NCBI GenBank assembly: GCA_958299035.1
Contig: CATQJL010000001.1
Location: 21,497,433 to 21,561,432, forward strand
Direction of reading: 5' to 3'
Origin: Cylicocyclus nassatus
Taxonomy: Eukaryota; Nematoda; Chromadorea; Rhabditida; Strongylidae
Length of the DNA stretch: 64,000 nucleotides
The position numbers were made by a program, and so were the translations under genes. The notes under the pieces were generated by a model. That model had not been told where the DNA came from. It ran no database searches and saw only the letters and a program-made list of their open reading frames with translations. Positions 1 to 12,019 of the stretch are shown here, piece by piece; position 1 is the stretch's first letter; the number at the start of each line of letters is the position of its first letter.

Positions 1-481
1 CTGAATGGCGACGGCAGCGCCCCGACGCATAGTGCTGTTCGCTGGATACATTATGCCATTAATCCGGAGAATACGAATTCATCGCGTTTGTTTGATGATT
101 TTTTTTGGCGTTTTTCTTATTTTGCTTTGTCCGTTCCTTTCCATGTATTCTCGCTTCTAAATCTCATGGCGGATGTCGTACTTTTACTGTGAAGTCAAAG
201 GGGACTTCGCTTTTTGCAATATCGGGAAGCCACCTCATGCCGAGCCCTGGTGAAGGAGTTGCACTCTGTGTAGCCGGTCAGCTTCACTACAAATTCGAAG
301 TTATCTACAAAAAATTTTACAAGGGAAGATACCTTGATGTTAAATTGAAGTGAAAGCACAAAATTCTCAGTGCAGGTACACATCTTTTCGTGCTGATTCT
401 AAACCGAATAGATTTGTTGTCTTATATTCATAGAGCCTAACGTCTCAATGCCATTCATCTTTCAAAAAAGAAAACTATTAA
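1..481. other. No gene recognised at the window start
   Basis: I see no exon with supporting splice signals and no repeat structure here. Open frames are short and unrelated to any family I recognise. Confidence 0.4.
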
Positions 482-830
482 AGGCACCGTCCACCCAGAT
501 TTTCGACTTCCACGTTTTTGTTGCTTCAGGGCCTTCTCATGACCCTGATTCCGAGTACGAAGTCGAGAATGCGCGAAAACTCCGACAATTCCCGTTCCGG
601 AGGACCCACAGGCCGGCTTTTCGGAACGGTGATTGGATGGGCGCGCACAAATGGGCGGGCATGGATGGGGGAGGGTGGGCATGAATGGGGGTCCTCGCGC
701 ATCTTCGCTATTCTGAAGCGATTTTCTCGCTTCCGAAGCGGCATTTTGCGCCGTGACTTGGGCATTGTCATAGGGGGCTCTACTATGCTGCCAAAAGCTC
801 AACACCCTCAACTTAGGTTGGACGGTGCCT
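482..830. mobile_element. MITE, AGGCA(G/C)CGTCC family, copy 1
   Basis: The left end reads AGGCACCGTCCA and the right end is its inverted copy, TGGACGGTGCCT. The flanks are TTAA on the left and TCAA on the right, consistent with a 4-bp TYAA target duplication that has diverged by one base. No coding capacity. The interior (about 500-620) reappears in inverted orientation near 63160-63320, inside another copy of the family. Confidence 0.75.
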
Positions 831-1564
831 TCAAAACCGTAATCTGCGGAACGAAGCCGCCAAGAATCACATTTTGTTCTCCTCATGCCAGATCTCGTTA
901 AGTTTCCAAACCGGAAACAGCTATTCCTCTATAAACTGCCGTTATGCGAGATTTCTGCACCTTGAGTGGCGATTCTGACGAATTTAGTAAACAAATTACA
1001 TGCACATAGTCGTGATCCACAGTTAGCATAGCGAACAGGAGGAAGTCGGAGGTAATAGTAATTCATTCGTATTATTCGTAGTTGGATCCTTTGTCGAGAT
1101 TCACAAGGCTTGTAAGGTTTTCTCAGCCGTTGTTTCATTCGGGTACGCAAATCTCGCATTTTGTATTGAAAGCACCATCATGCGATTCATTTCTAGCCTG
1201 CCTGAAGGTGAAAATAGAGCTTCTACATTTTTTTGCTTGCAAGGTTTTCTTTCAAGCAAGTGCACACTGCTCTTCCAGTATGCTTAGCAGCGGTAATGAA
1301 ATCCAGTCGATCGATGACCCCGCTCTTGCAAATCACATTTTTCGCTGCGTTGCACAGTTCACTATAAAGCCTGCTTCAAACCAATTTATCATGTGTCATC
1401 GAAAATACTGGTTAAAACAACAGTTTTTGTGCGCTCCAAGTGCATCTTCGAAAAGCCGGTTGATGGTCTTCGGAACATGTTCTCACTTTGTATGCATTAT
1501 ACTTCGGTATTGAGCCCTATCGGAATTTTGAACCGACTTTTCAGAAATTCATGATACTAGAGGT
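831..1564. other. No gene recognised
   Basis: A spacer of about 0.7 kb. The 143-codon open frame around 1082-1513 has no recognisable motif and no convincing splice context. Confidence 0.35.
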
Positions 1565-1838
1565 ATGGGGGCCTGCAGGATCGCGAGAGTCTGACGTGCG
1601 TACGGCCATTGTGCCGGACACGTCAGATGTGCGTCCAACGATTCAGGTAGGTGCCAGACTTATCGTGTTGAACAGGTTCGGTTCACCACCTTTGCTGTTG
1701 GACAGTGTAGTGAATTGATCTATGAATCGAACGAACCGGCTGAAGCGGATAAGTCTGGCACCTGCCTTAGTGACATCGGAAGTGCGCGGCGCAATGGCCG
1801 CACGTCCGACCCTCGCGATCTTGCAGGCCCCTATAGGA
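1565..1838. mobile_element. Inverted-repeat element (MITE-like)
   Basis: Outer arms: GGGGCCTGCAGGATCGCGAG at the left and its near-exact inverted copy (CTCGCGATCTTGCAGGCCCC) at the right. A second inner pair, GGTGCCAGACTTATC / GATAAGTCTGGCACC, lies inside, so the element should fold into a long interrupted hairpin. No open frame of note. I could not define target duplications. Confidence 0.6.
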
Positions 1839-4777
1839 CGGTTTCCGTCGAATGTTTGGTGTTGAGTGTGTGAAGGAATAAGTTTACTGAAAGCTTGGCA
1901 GAAGGACTGGGGCTGACTTGCTTCTCCGCACTGACAGTGAAGAACGTCCATTTCTAGATTGCAATTTTAGCCATATTCAAGATTTAGGGACAGGCAGATG
2001 ATCAGGACACCGTCACAGAATTTTCGTGCTTGGAACTCTCGGTTACTCGTTGGCATGAACTGAACAAAGAAAACTATTGATGATTACTAAAGTAGAGTTT
2101 TTTACTTACATATGGCGAGCGCACTCGTGACCTTTCAGTCACTCAATTCCGTTAAGAATTCGAAGGTACAGTAAGTCGTTTCGTACCCTGATGTGTGCCA
2201 ATGCAGCCATCCTCCATATTGCGCGTACCAATAACATTGATCGTTGATGGGTCGGGCGTATTGCGTCGGTTGGGTCCGAATCATCAGCGTTCAAGTAATT
2301 GCAGCTCAAGATGCTTTTGAAGGAGGATACGCGTAGCTCACCGTATCTGTGAATAGAACTTGTTTGACCTGACAGCGGGAAATGGTTTGGGGATTTGAAC
2401 AATCTGAAATTTGGAGCATTTCTGTCAAAATGGCAACTGCCAACCTTGCTTACCCCTGTTGTACCTATTTAGGCTAACGTGCTTTGACGTTGCCTTGGGC
2501 GTAGCTTTGCCTTTGAGTATCCCAAGTATGGACAATATGCTAGCTTGCCAAGTTTATTAAGGCAGACGACTTGCCCACGTAGGCGCGCTGGTAGAATGCT
2601 GACAATGATAGGCAATGTACGTCAATAAACATCTGGCCAACAAACATATTATAGCACGACAGGTCATGCTTATTGCATGGCCTTTACGATACTTTGGCAG
2701 CAGATATCACACATGGTGTCGATATCATCGGCACCGTGAGTGTACCTGCACCTGCGAAGGAATTACACATGCGAGAAAGATCTCATCCATTTGATTCTCA
2801 CTCTTGTTTCCGTAATAAACCTGTACATCTTATGTAAAGAAAGCGAGGGCACAACGACGTGTCTAAGTAAGTCCAAGCTGCTCACGATTGTTTGTCGCCG
2901 CAAAACTTGCGGGCACGTGAGGGCCGAACATTTTGATGACCGTCGACTGTACGCACTGCCACTGCGCTATAGTCACCAACTCTGCTGCCGGATATCAAGG
3001 CAAGATCACAAATCTAAGCGGCTGTTCAAGTGATACATCGATGAAACTCTATACAAAACTGCCTTCATCTTGCGCGCGTCATGCTGTTCTCTTTCTATGT
3101 TTTTTTCCCATAATGGCGCCATTAAAGAACTCCCCATCTCATTTTGTTGATTCATGTTCGTTTTAGCGGAAGTAACCAGAAGGGAGAGCACCAACATCCC
3201 TATAGTCGGCTTCTGCCACGCGGGCTATTGCCAGAAAGCAGATGTTGGCTCACGGTCGCGACTGGTTAACTACCTCCACCACTCTATCGCACTTTACCTG
3301 ATAATGTTACAGCAATCACCTCACAAACACGGTGCTAAAAGTCCCTCCTACTCCTGACAGAGGTTTGATTGACTTTCTCGAGCACGAGTGGAAGAAAGCA
3401 ATGATTGCCAGGGTAAAGCGGAGGGTGCGGCACGCGACCGCCGGATACGACCCCCCCCTTGGGCCGGACCTCGGCACGACCCCCCCCCCCCATTCCCTGC
3501 CCCCACCCCTCCCTCCACCCCATAACCAACGCCCAGGTTATTATTATTATACAACTATTCAAAGTGTGACTGAAATTTTGCAGAACTCAGTCCACTCTAT
3601 CGGGAATACCATATGTAGTGGTTAGTACTCACACCGGGGGTAAAGGTCGTCAAAACCCAATATCTGGCAACTTTTTCGCGAACAAAATCTACGAAAAGGG
3701 TCGCACATGCATGCGCGCTCACCTCTCAACATGTCGGAGAACAACTTCGAAGAGTTCAAAAACCTCTAAACCCGTTTCACATATTTGGATTAAAGGTCAA
3801 ATTAGACGGGACGCTATCAAAGCTCAACTCCCAATAGAATCTCTAATCTGCCACCCCAGAAACGCTGCAATGGCACTCCTTATTGCGTGGCGTAACTTTT
3901 GCGCTTACAACGAGGACTAATCAGAATACGCGTCAACAGTGCGATATCTATGTATCGTCGATTCGTTGGTCGTACGGACTGCTCAACCGCTGCGGACCAC
4001 GCGCGGAGCGGTCAAAATGTTGCAAGAGCACGATTTTAACAATGGCGAGTTTGTATTGGAGCAAGCGTTTTACCTCGCGGCGCGTGCTCCGCGGTTATGT
4101 CCAGTCCGTACAGTCAACGAATCGACGATACGTCATTAATTCAAAAGTCCAGTTCACTGGTATGCAGTTAAAAAGCTAACAAAGTGCTCTGGCTCACTAG
4201 CTGTTTAGCATGCCACTTGCTGAGTTTCGCGGATTGACGAAAAACTGAGTGAAATGTTAACGATTTTGGTATGAGCTGCATTTTAGAGGTTTTTGAGCGT
4301 CAATATCCATGTTTTGAATACAACCTCTGCGATAATCTAATACATCTTCCCAAAACTACATCTGTGCGCAGTAGAACACAAATTTTATCATTTGATGACC
4401 GGCTAGCAATCAAAATCACACCTCATGACATACACTCTAACTAAACATGTGGATAAGCAAGCTGCTGTTAAATTCATGGCGTCCGCATGAGAGCGCGGGT
4501 CGCCAGTGATGAGTTCAAGAGCCCATACAGGAGTGCGGGCCACCGTCAGCATGACAGCAACTATGTGCGCGGATCGCCAGCTCACGCACATGGGCCGTTG
4601 CTGGGCTTAATGCATGTAAAGCAGATATTTAGGTACCGCGCTCAATAAGAAAGTTCAGCTGGGCAAAGGGCCCACTACAGCAACTGTCTGAATATTAGAC
4701 TGAATTTTTGTAGTGTTCACAGAAAAGTTGTAGACTTCACAGAACAACCAAATGAGTAAAAAAAACAAGCAAGAAAT
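1839..4777. other. Intergenic stretch without recognised genes
   Basis: Nearly 3 kb with only short open frames. A poly-C-rich patch at about 3395-3500 shares its core (a ccagggtaaagcg-like start, then gtgcggcacgc) with the repeats near 7110-7230 and 7545-7600, so it is probably a fragment of the same repeat. A short cysteine-containing reading at about 2925-3035 was considered, but no splice sites support it. Confidence 0.4.
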
Positions 4778-5644
4778 TCAAAATGGAATGAGATTCACTT
4801 CTACGCCTAGTTCTTGCATCTGCTCCTCCAATCGACCCATAGATCTTTCTTGCTTACGTACACTCAATCGCGAAACTTGGCTTTCCTAGAATCCGAGTAA
4901 ATCGTACAAAGTACAATATACCTAGCAATTGAAATCCTGAAACAGACCGCTTTTGACTTATTCATGTGATTTTCTAATGCCATCAATTTCTCTTTCTCTC
5001 TAATCTGCTTGGCTAGTTCCAGTTTTTCTTTAGTTTCTTCATCATCGCTATCCAAATCAGAGTCGTATTCTCCCGCCTTCTCACGCAATTCCTCTTCAGC
5101 TAGCAGATCAGCCAGTTTCTAAAAGATCAATATGGGGTTGACTCCCCAACTCAGCAACATACGTACCTTCTCAATTTCCGGATCAACAAAATCAGCTATA
5201 TTGTGTCCCTCCCAGATCTCAGGAACAGTATCATACTTCTCCTCTGGATTCTTGAAGAGATAGTGTTTCTTGAGATCCACAAGATATACTCGTCTTCCAA
5301 TTCTAGTTCCAACTGACGTTCAAGCTTCCGTGTATCTTGATAGTGGTTGGTAATAATGATTGCTCGGTAAAAATGTGAAGTAAGAGAAAAAACTCACTTT
5401 CATCACGCCTTGAGCTGTTGTCAACTTGCATGCGTTGCTTTCGCTGCAACACAGCAGGAGGGATAAAAGGTGCACGAACCTCAAAATAATTCTTTCAGTC
5501 GCAGCCACTGAACATACAAACTCACTTTATCGTCTCTAGGAGTCAGGAATGCAACAAAAACTCGGCTAAGTACCTGTCCTCTACAGATGCTGCCTTTGAG
5601 TGTAGCTTAGTCTCAACTCGTTGTGCCAGCATTTCATCGCATGC
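4778..5644 (-). pseudogene. NOG1/GTPBP4 C-terminal fragment with frameshifts
   Basis: NOG1 is a nucleolar GTPase needed for 60S ribosome maturation. The family is recognised from [81 protein letters not shown] and RLEEQMQELGVEV, in the family order. Proposed exons: 5644-5526, 5479-5398, 5335-5167, 5118-4948, 4885-4778. Introns are 46-62 nt and keep GT...AG, so this is not a processed copy. Two extra dinucleotides break the frame: after the VED motif near 5527-5575, and between EYIL and DLKKHYLF near 5280. The upstream GTPase (G) domain and the basic C-terminal tail were not found. This could instead be a live gene with sequencing errors, but the missing G domain favours a relic. Confidence 0.68.
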
Positions 5645-6490
5645 CTAAACTTCGAATTTCTCACTACCGATACACATTTACAACCATTGCCTACAACAAC
5701 TTACTACAAATTAGTGTACGTACCTTATCCCTAAGGCAAAGTCTGTTGGAGGAACTTAATTTTGCGGGCATAAAAAGCACATATCCGTCCAATGGCCTAA
5801 ATAAATTACTCAAAAATCTTACGAAGCATGTAGTGTTAGAATGACCAACATTCATAAATATTTCCTCATCACAGAATGAGTAGTTACAGCATGTCATGTG
5901 AAAATGCGGATGACCAAGACAAAATATGGGTACCGGGAACAGATCTCTGTGGTCCAAACATCTGCAAGTAGTCAGTGATTGAAGAGTGAAAGGTGTTTTA
6001 AATTGTATCTTCCTTTCTGCAAAGTTCAAAATACGTCACTGACATGACAGATCTAAATATAGAGGCAAACAAGCATGGATCTGAAACAGCGACCACGCTT
6101 AGCTCTGCATTTACCCTGTACATGAAACGACTGAATGATAAAAAGACAAACAGACAATAGACAGACACTGCAATAAAAGAGGATAGAAACAGAAACAGAG
6201 AAACATAGAAATCATAGGAAGATAGAAACACGGTATGAAAATTGATGCGAATTTCAAACTGTCTTGTCTTCCGCCCTTGGTGTGGTGGCAGTTTTTGGAA
6301 TCCTACCGTACACCAATATTTTCGGCCGTTGTCGGACTAGGTGCTTCAGTGAATAGGGTTCAGAAAACCCACCGTATCTCTACTAAGAGGGCGCGCTTGG
6401 GGGGGGGGGCAAATGCTACTACGAAGAGGAGAAGGATGGCTCAATAGAATAGTGTAAAAAAAGGGTTTCGTTTGAGCGTTTTGAAGGTAA
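5645..6490. other. No recognised gene; expected site of the missing NOG1 G domain
   Basis: Upstream of the NOG1 fragment (minus strand) one would expect G1-G5 GTPase exons. I found none of their motifs (GxxxxGKS, DTPG, NKxD) here. Open frames are short. Confidence 0.4.
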
Positions 6491-6585
6491 GTTAATGGCC
6501 TGCGGCACCCCTCCCCCCCCCCCCCCCGTCAAGACCTGCGGCAGCCGCAGGTTTTGAGGGGGGGGGGGGTGCCGCAAGCCATTAA
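6491..6585. repeat. 95-bp palindrome with C/G homopolymer arms
   Basis: GTTAATGGCCTGCGGCACCC is followed by a run of about 15 C, then GACCTGCGGCAGCCGCAGGT at the centre, a run of about 12 G, and GTGCCGCAAGCCATTAAC. The arms are nearly complementary, so the region can form an extensive cruciform or, through the G run, other non-B structures. It marks one end of the repeat cluster that continues to about 8345. Confidence 0.75.
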
Positions 6586-8345
6586 CTATATCAAAAAAAC
6601 ATTTTTAGCGGACAATATTTATATGAATCAATAGCCTAAACCTCGTAGATTCCATAGGGATGTTTTGAGCCTGATTCGTCTTCTTAGCTCTAAGTAATAT
6701 TTGGTGAAAGCACAGCGATCAAAAGCTAAAAGCGATTTTGGTTGGCTTCTAATTCAATAGTTTGGAGGTCTTCTGGAGCGGGATTCCTGAGGTGGACAAA
6801 GAAGGAGTAGTGCTTTGTATTGAGTGCAAGAAGAGGTAGCTTACTCACCGTTAAGATGAAGTTAATCATGTTTTAATTTACTGCTTTATACAAAGTTGTT
6901 TACTGCTCGGAGACCTCAGAGTTCGCTGAAACTTGGCGCATAGGGGTTATTCGACACGCGGATTACGAACATTATGCTTGATTAGAGGTACGGTAGGTTA
7001 CGGTAGGCATACGGTATCTGCAAGTTTGTGTCGTTGAACTTGAATTTTGCAGGATTTCAACAGCGTGGCACATCTAAGAACTTAGCTGCAGTCATTTCCC
7101 CTTAGAAACCGCTTTTGACCTTGGGTCGATACGACCCCCCCCCCTACCTACCCCCCCCCCCCTTACAACCCCCCCCCCCCTGCGGCGTGCCGCACCCCCC
7201 GCTTTACTCTGATGATTGCCAAGGTTAGCTGTTAGGAAAATGATAGGATCTCTCAGAGTGAGAAAAAAAATGTTAACAAAGATTACACATATACCCCTGA
7301 TATAGCATGGTATCGACAAGCCGAGTTGACCAAAGCAACATTCAGAAAACACCCGCAAAGAAGGCCCTCTCAACTTAAAGAACACACTGTTCACAACAAC
7401 TGTTTGTAACCAAGTCCCTTAAGGGCCACATTCCGCTTCAGCCATTTCTGATGCGTCGTCTCGCGTGGATCGTACTGAATTGCTATGAATGCACATAAAA
7501 ATCTTGAAGGTTGTCCTGCTGATATTATAAGTTGATCATATACATTACCAGGGTTAAGCGTGAGGTGTGGCACGCCACACCTAGGGGGTTGTATTGAGGA
7601 GTCAAAAGGGGAGGGAGTAGTAGTTGGGTAATCTGATAATAGTGATAACATGATATTCGTATCATATCCATAATTAGCATGTCTTAACCCCTGTAGGACA
7701 AAGTTTGAGCGAATTCTGAAGATTCAAGATATTAGGCTACCTAAATGAAATGGTCACATTCACATGGTTAACTTTGTTTCAAAGGTGAATAATTATCCGT
7801 TTTTGCACTCAAGATAAAGCACTACTCCTTCTTTGTCCATCTCAAAAATCTCGCTTTAAAAGACCTCCAAACTGTGGAATTAGAGGTCATCCAAAAGCAC
7901 GTTTTTCCCATTTTCCGCCTTTGATGGCTGTGCTTTCACCAACTATTACTCAGAGCAAAGAAAACGAATCAGGTTCAAATCACTCCTGTGAGAACTAGGA
8001 GATCTATGCTATCGAGACATATAAATATTGTTCGTTAAAAATATTTTTTGATATAGTTAATGAGGTGTGGCACCCCCCTTGAAAAGCTGTGGCCGCCACA
8101 ATGGGAAGAACGTGCTTTTGGATGACCTCTAATTTCACAGTTTGGAGGTCTTTTGAAGCGGGATTTGAGATGGACAAAGAAGGAGTAGTGGTTTGTCTTG
8201 AGTGCAAAAACGAATAGTTAATTTACTTTTGAAAAGGTTATCATGTTGGAAAATGACCATTTCACTTACGTAACCTAGTATTTTGAATCTTCAGAATTCT
8301 CTCAAACTTTGTCTACAGGGGTTAATTGACATGATCATTATGAAT
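6575..8345. mobile_element. Cluster of related inverted-repeat elements
   Basis: The stretch from about 6580 to 6960 (ATTAACTATATCAAAAAA at its start, a GGACAAAGAAGGAGTAGTG motif in its middle) is present in reverse orientation from about 8075 down to 7690. A partial third copy runs forward at 8110-8345 and carries the same GGACAAAGAAGGAGTAGTG motif. The ends contain GGGGTTATTCGACA- and GGGGTTAATTGACA-like motifs that are also seen at about 36375. No transposase frame is visible. This looks like a non-autonomous family that inserted into or beside itself. Confidence 0.6.
7130..7215. repeat. Poly-C tracts with a GTGCGGCACGC-type palindrome
   Basis: Several runs of 10-13 C are separated by short spacers and end with TGCGGCGTGCCGCA. 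Related blocks lie at about 3395-3500, 7545-7600 and 8405-8475. The recurring flank (ATTGCCAAGGTTA or ATTGCCAGGG) marks these as copies of one repeat. Confidence 0.55.
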
Positions 8346-9054
8346 ATGTTGCCCATTATGTTTGCCAGGGCCTTCAGGTAATGCTATTTTAGGTATATAA
8401 TTCAAGGGGGGGGGGTCTTATTAAGACAGCAATCAGGGGGGGGGGTCGTAACCATCGATTGTGTGCCACACCCCTTGCTTGACCTGTACATTACGGATGT
8501 CAGCCAGTTAAGAAACGTCAGCAGTTTTTGTTCTCCTGGCGTCATAAAGGAAAAGTGATTACAAAAGTTCTTTGTTAGCTTTTGGTACAACAAGGTTACG
8601 ATAACCACTGAGAATGACCAAGTGAGATTCATATTCAAAAAGCCAGGAAAGAGAGCGCCGGCTTTTAGCTTAGCTGCGCAACTGAAAATCCATAACAGGT
8701 AATGAGATCGTAGCCTTCTCCTTCTAGACCGCTTCTTCTTCTTCAACGATTCTTCACTGCGCAGCTAAAAAACTGATAGCTAAAACCTTGAGAATTGCAA
8801 TGCTGCTTTGCAGTGTGTGATAAGCAATCTTATGGACTTCTCAGCAATGAAATAACGGGAGTCAAAAACAAAGTATGATTAGAAAAAGCGAGTTAATGGG
8901 ATTACACGAAATTGAGTAAAAGAACCAATCTCAGGACCGGATTCATTTTCTACGGAGAAATTTCTTGTATGAGGTGAGGAGAGAGGAGAAAAGATAATTA
9001 GGGTTTCTTGTAATTGTAGAAACTACAGACATTTCACAGCAACTTACTGTATTT
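8346..9054. other. No gene; two G-run tracts at the left
   Basis: Two runs of nine to ten G (about 8405-8447) followed by unremarkable sequence. No supported exon. Confidence 0.35.
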
Positions 9055-9540
9055 ATACTGCTGGCATAAACGGCTTCGCCCGGCCCTGTCATGCACTATG
9101 ATATAAATCACATTCCCTATTTTTGTACAATATCCCCTGTTCTTTCCCAGTATATGCCGATTTCCTGCCCCTACTATGCTTTCGTAATTAGCCTCATTTA
9201 CCCCTCCCTCCTGTGCCAATTCAGCCGCGTAGCTCCAACTTTGCAAAATATCAAATCGATAAAGGTAGTCGATAAACCTGAAATCTTATACTGTACTCAT
9301 ACTTCAGCAAGTTTACCTACCTTCCTGTGTGGACTCCCAATCGCGGAGCTCAAACTTTTCAAAAATTGATAAAATCGATAACGTTCAATAACGAAAAATG
9401 GCCTATGACACCCGCCTCGCCCCGAGGTGCATGCCGCAAAATCTTGTTTGAATCGGTTCAGAAATCAAAATTTCTATTCGGAAACTACGTACAGACGCAC
9501 ACATACACACGAACAGACATCCAGCTTCATATAAGAGATA
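9055..9540 (+). mobile_element. Retroposon-like repeat, copy 1
   Basis: The head contains GGCTTCGCCCGGCCCTG, and the 3' part has TCGGTTCAGAAATC, then an ACACATACACACGAACAGACATCC-like tract ending in TTCATATAAGAGATAAG. The same order of blocks occurs at 12448-13135. Head and tail layout resembles short retroposons (SINE/RTE-type), but no RNA polymerase III boxes or reverse transcriptase were identified, so the class is an inference. Confidence 0.45.
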
Positions 9541-9848
9541 AGAACACACAACAAATGATGACTGTCTTTCAGCACACAATTCATGCCTTCCGCGTGACAG
9601 ATAGCTTGTGGTCTCCACGCGAACTTAGTCCTATCTTTTGCGTTTATGCGGGTTTCGAGACACATCAGCTAGGTTTTCACATCGCGACCGTAAATCACTG
9701 CTCATAGGATACGTTTGATTCAAACAGTGCAGGATGTTCAGCAATAATGAGAATTATGGAGGTTCAGACCCCACTGTGGTAAGCACGGTCCATGTGTGAC
9801 TTTTCATCACAATTTTTTTGCAAACTCCTTCCTTAATATATTTTCCAG
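9541..9848. other. No gene recognised between repeat and gene candidate
   Basis: About 300 bp without a supported feature. Any upstream exon of the candidate at 9849 would lie here or further left, but I could not choose one. Confidence 0.3.
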
Positions 9849-10443
9849 GCGACCAACGGCCGAACAGACGTTTTATCAAATGTTCAACTTTTCACAATCT
9901 GAGGAGACGACGACCCTTTACTGCAAGTCGATTTTTCTTGGAATCTTTATGTCTTCGACTGATTGTTTCAGATTCTTTGAGACATCCCAGAAACTTTTAC
10001 TTCAACAAAAAGAATCCTGAACCTAAAGTAAGAGTATGCAGAGTCTGAGCTGTTTCGATAGGGTGAAAGCCTGCACAATGTAATTTCAAATATGATGTGC
10101 AAATAACAGTGACGCTCAATCGTCTTCCTCACATGTGGCTGGAAAAGCGATGACGCCTTTTTTGCACCTTCCTTTCCTCGAGTTATTTTGCCAAAGATTA
10201 CAGATGATATATTTCAGAAAGTTGAATTGTATTGGAAATTTGTTTACTTTGTTTACTCAGTTTTGTTTCTCCCAGGAAATTTGTTTAGAGGCAGTGTTCG
10301 AGGAAGACTCGATCTCTAACGCTGAGTATGAAGATCCACGTCAGAAACAGCGAGGACAGTTGAAGCCTCACAATTTGAATCTTAAAAGGCAGCGTCCCAA
10401 CAGATTGGGGGGGGGGAGGTACCTGGTTCTGGCATTAATGTAA
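9849..10443 (+). CDS. Candidate two-exon gene fragment, unknown product
   Basis: Exon 9849-10027 has a strong acceptor (TATTTTCCAG) and donor (AAA|GTAAGAG). Exon 10276-10443 follows a good acceptor (TTTCTCCCAG). The open frames join in phase 0. The first exon is basic (RPNRRF, LRRRRPF) and ends NPEPK; the second begins EICLEAVFEEDS, is acidic, then charged (YEDPRQKQRGQLKPH). The frame runs into the MITE starting at 10387, which supplies the last 18 or so codons and the stop. The 5' part is not identified; the first exon starts in phase 1, so it needs an upstream exon. No family recognised. May be a truncated or chance model. Confidence 0.3.
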
Positions 10444-10790
10444 TAGTAGACCCCCTAACTAAGCGATGGCAGAAGTTGGCAGCTCGAAAGGGGGTCTATG
10501 AAGTCTACAAATTGCCCCCCAAGGCTCGGGCGCGTACGAGATGCATGCAAGGTAGAGACGCAGAGTCGTTGTGGGATCCTGCACTCATGACTGTGTGCGC
10601 TATGCTTGCTCTGATCTTGCAGTTCGAAATTGATCTGTGGGCTGCGTTCGGCCTACCGTAAGATTCGGGCCACTTGAGAGGCGATTTGTAGACTTCATAG
10701 ACAACCTTTCGCGCTGCTCTGTTCGCTTAGTTAGGGGGTCTACTATTACATTACAGAGCCAGGTACCTCCCAATCTGGGAACAGTCCCTC
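10387..10790. mobile_element. MITE, AGGCAGCGTCC family, copy 2 (right end decayed)
   Basis: Left end AGGCAGCGTCCCAACAGATT. The inner sub-terminal repeats include GTAATAGTAGACCCCCTAACTAAGCG at the left and its inverted counterpart near 10725-10755. The interior matches the copy at 55682-56094 (GTAAGATTCGGGCCACT shared). The right terminal repeat has lost the GGACGCTGCCT end. Confidence 0.6.
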
Positions 10791-10799
10791 CCCCCTCCC

Positions 10800-12019
10800 C
10801 TCCCTCTCAAAGCTGAGAGGCAGAGTCGCTGCGGGATCCTACGGCTCAAGTCGTGGCGGCAGGCGCAAACTGTCACAGAGCAGTATCCACGGTGGAGAGG
10901 CTCGCTCCCGAAGCGTAAACTTTCCAGCTTATCACTGTAGCTTGCAAGTACTCGATCTCCTCTTCACATGCTCCCAGTTTCTTGACCGCGATTTTCCTTA
11001 CTGAGTTTGTTTAGTTCAAGTAAGCTGCTGCAGTACAGCGATCTTGGTTGTAGTCTATGTATGCTTGTTGTGAAGAGCGCTTTTCTGCTTCTCCATTTTT
11101 TGGGAAAATGTATTGCTCATTTCACGCGTACTTCTGAATTATTTCCGCCGGATCCTTTATACATCTTACTTCTTCCACTTGGATAAATTATCATTTTGTA
11201 GTGATTGCTAGTCGCGTCATTATTGTAAGCGAACACGCGATTGGATTACAATTTGAGCATCCAACGTAAATGTGGCTTTTCCGCATTTTTAGTATTGCCT
11301 AGGACTGTAATCTGTGGGTAGTATGGTAGCTCGTGTTATACAGAAGGCAAGCTTTGTTAGCTTCCTTGAGTCAGTCGACTTGCATGGGGATGTCCCAAAA
11401 TAACGTAGTAAACGTTAAGTCTGTAATAACTCTTGTTTATGAAAAGCTCTCGCCTGCTTCTAAACACATTGTTGTGGAGCTGAAGTTAGAATCACAGTAT
11501 AGAGCGAATCACACCATCACTCTCCACCCTGTAAGATTGCGATAAACTTTCAGCTTACGGAGTCAATGCGATTAGATGTGTTTGAAAATTTCAAAATATC
11601 TGAAAAGATGTATACCAGGATTTTTAGGGGTGCTGATTTCATTACTTAACTTTTTACGAATTCGTAGTATAATCACAGGTTCAAAGAGCCTTGTAAAATG
11701 CTATTGCGGTTGCTTGCCATAACTTAACGATTGCAGTAAAGTAGTTCATATCTAGTGTCAGCTTCTCTGATTAGCCTAGATTAAGAATTTTCAGGCTGCT
11801 TGATTTGCTTTCTAAGATGACCCTCAATCTCTCCAAACCTTCTTCGCAATTCCTACCGTCTTATAGCAATGAAGAGCGGTCGATGGTTTGCTACATACTG
11901 TAAATCTAAGTTAATGCCAGCTCCTCAGTATGGTGCATTGAAAAAAGTCAAAAGTTTTCATACAATAGAAACAGATCAAACTTTCGATGCATAATTTTGG
12001 GACACCTTGTACCCTTTGT
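10800..12019. other. No gene recognised
   Basis: About 1.2 kb of unique-looking sequence. The longest open frames are under about 75 codons and show no motif or supported splice sites. Confidence 0.35.
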
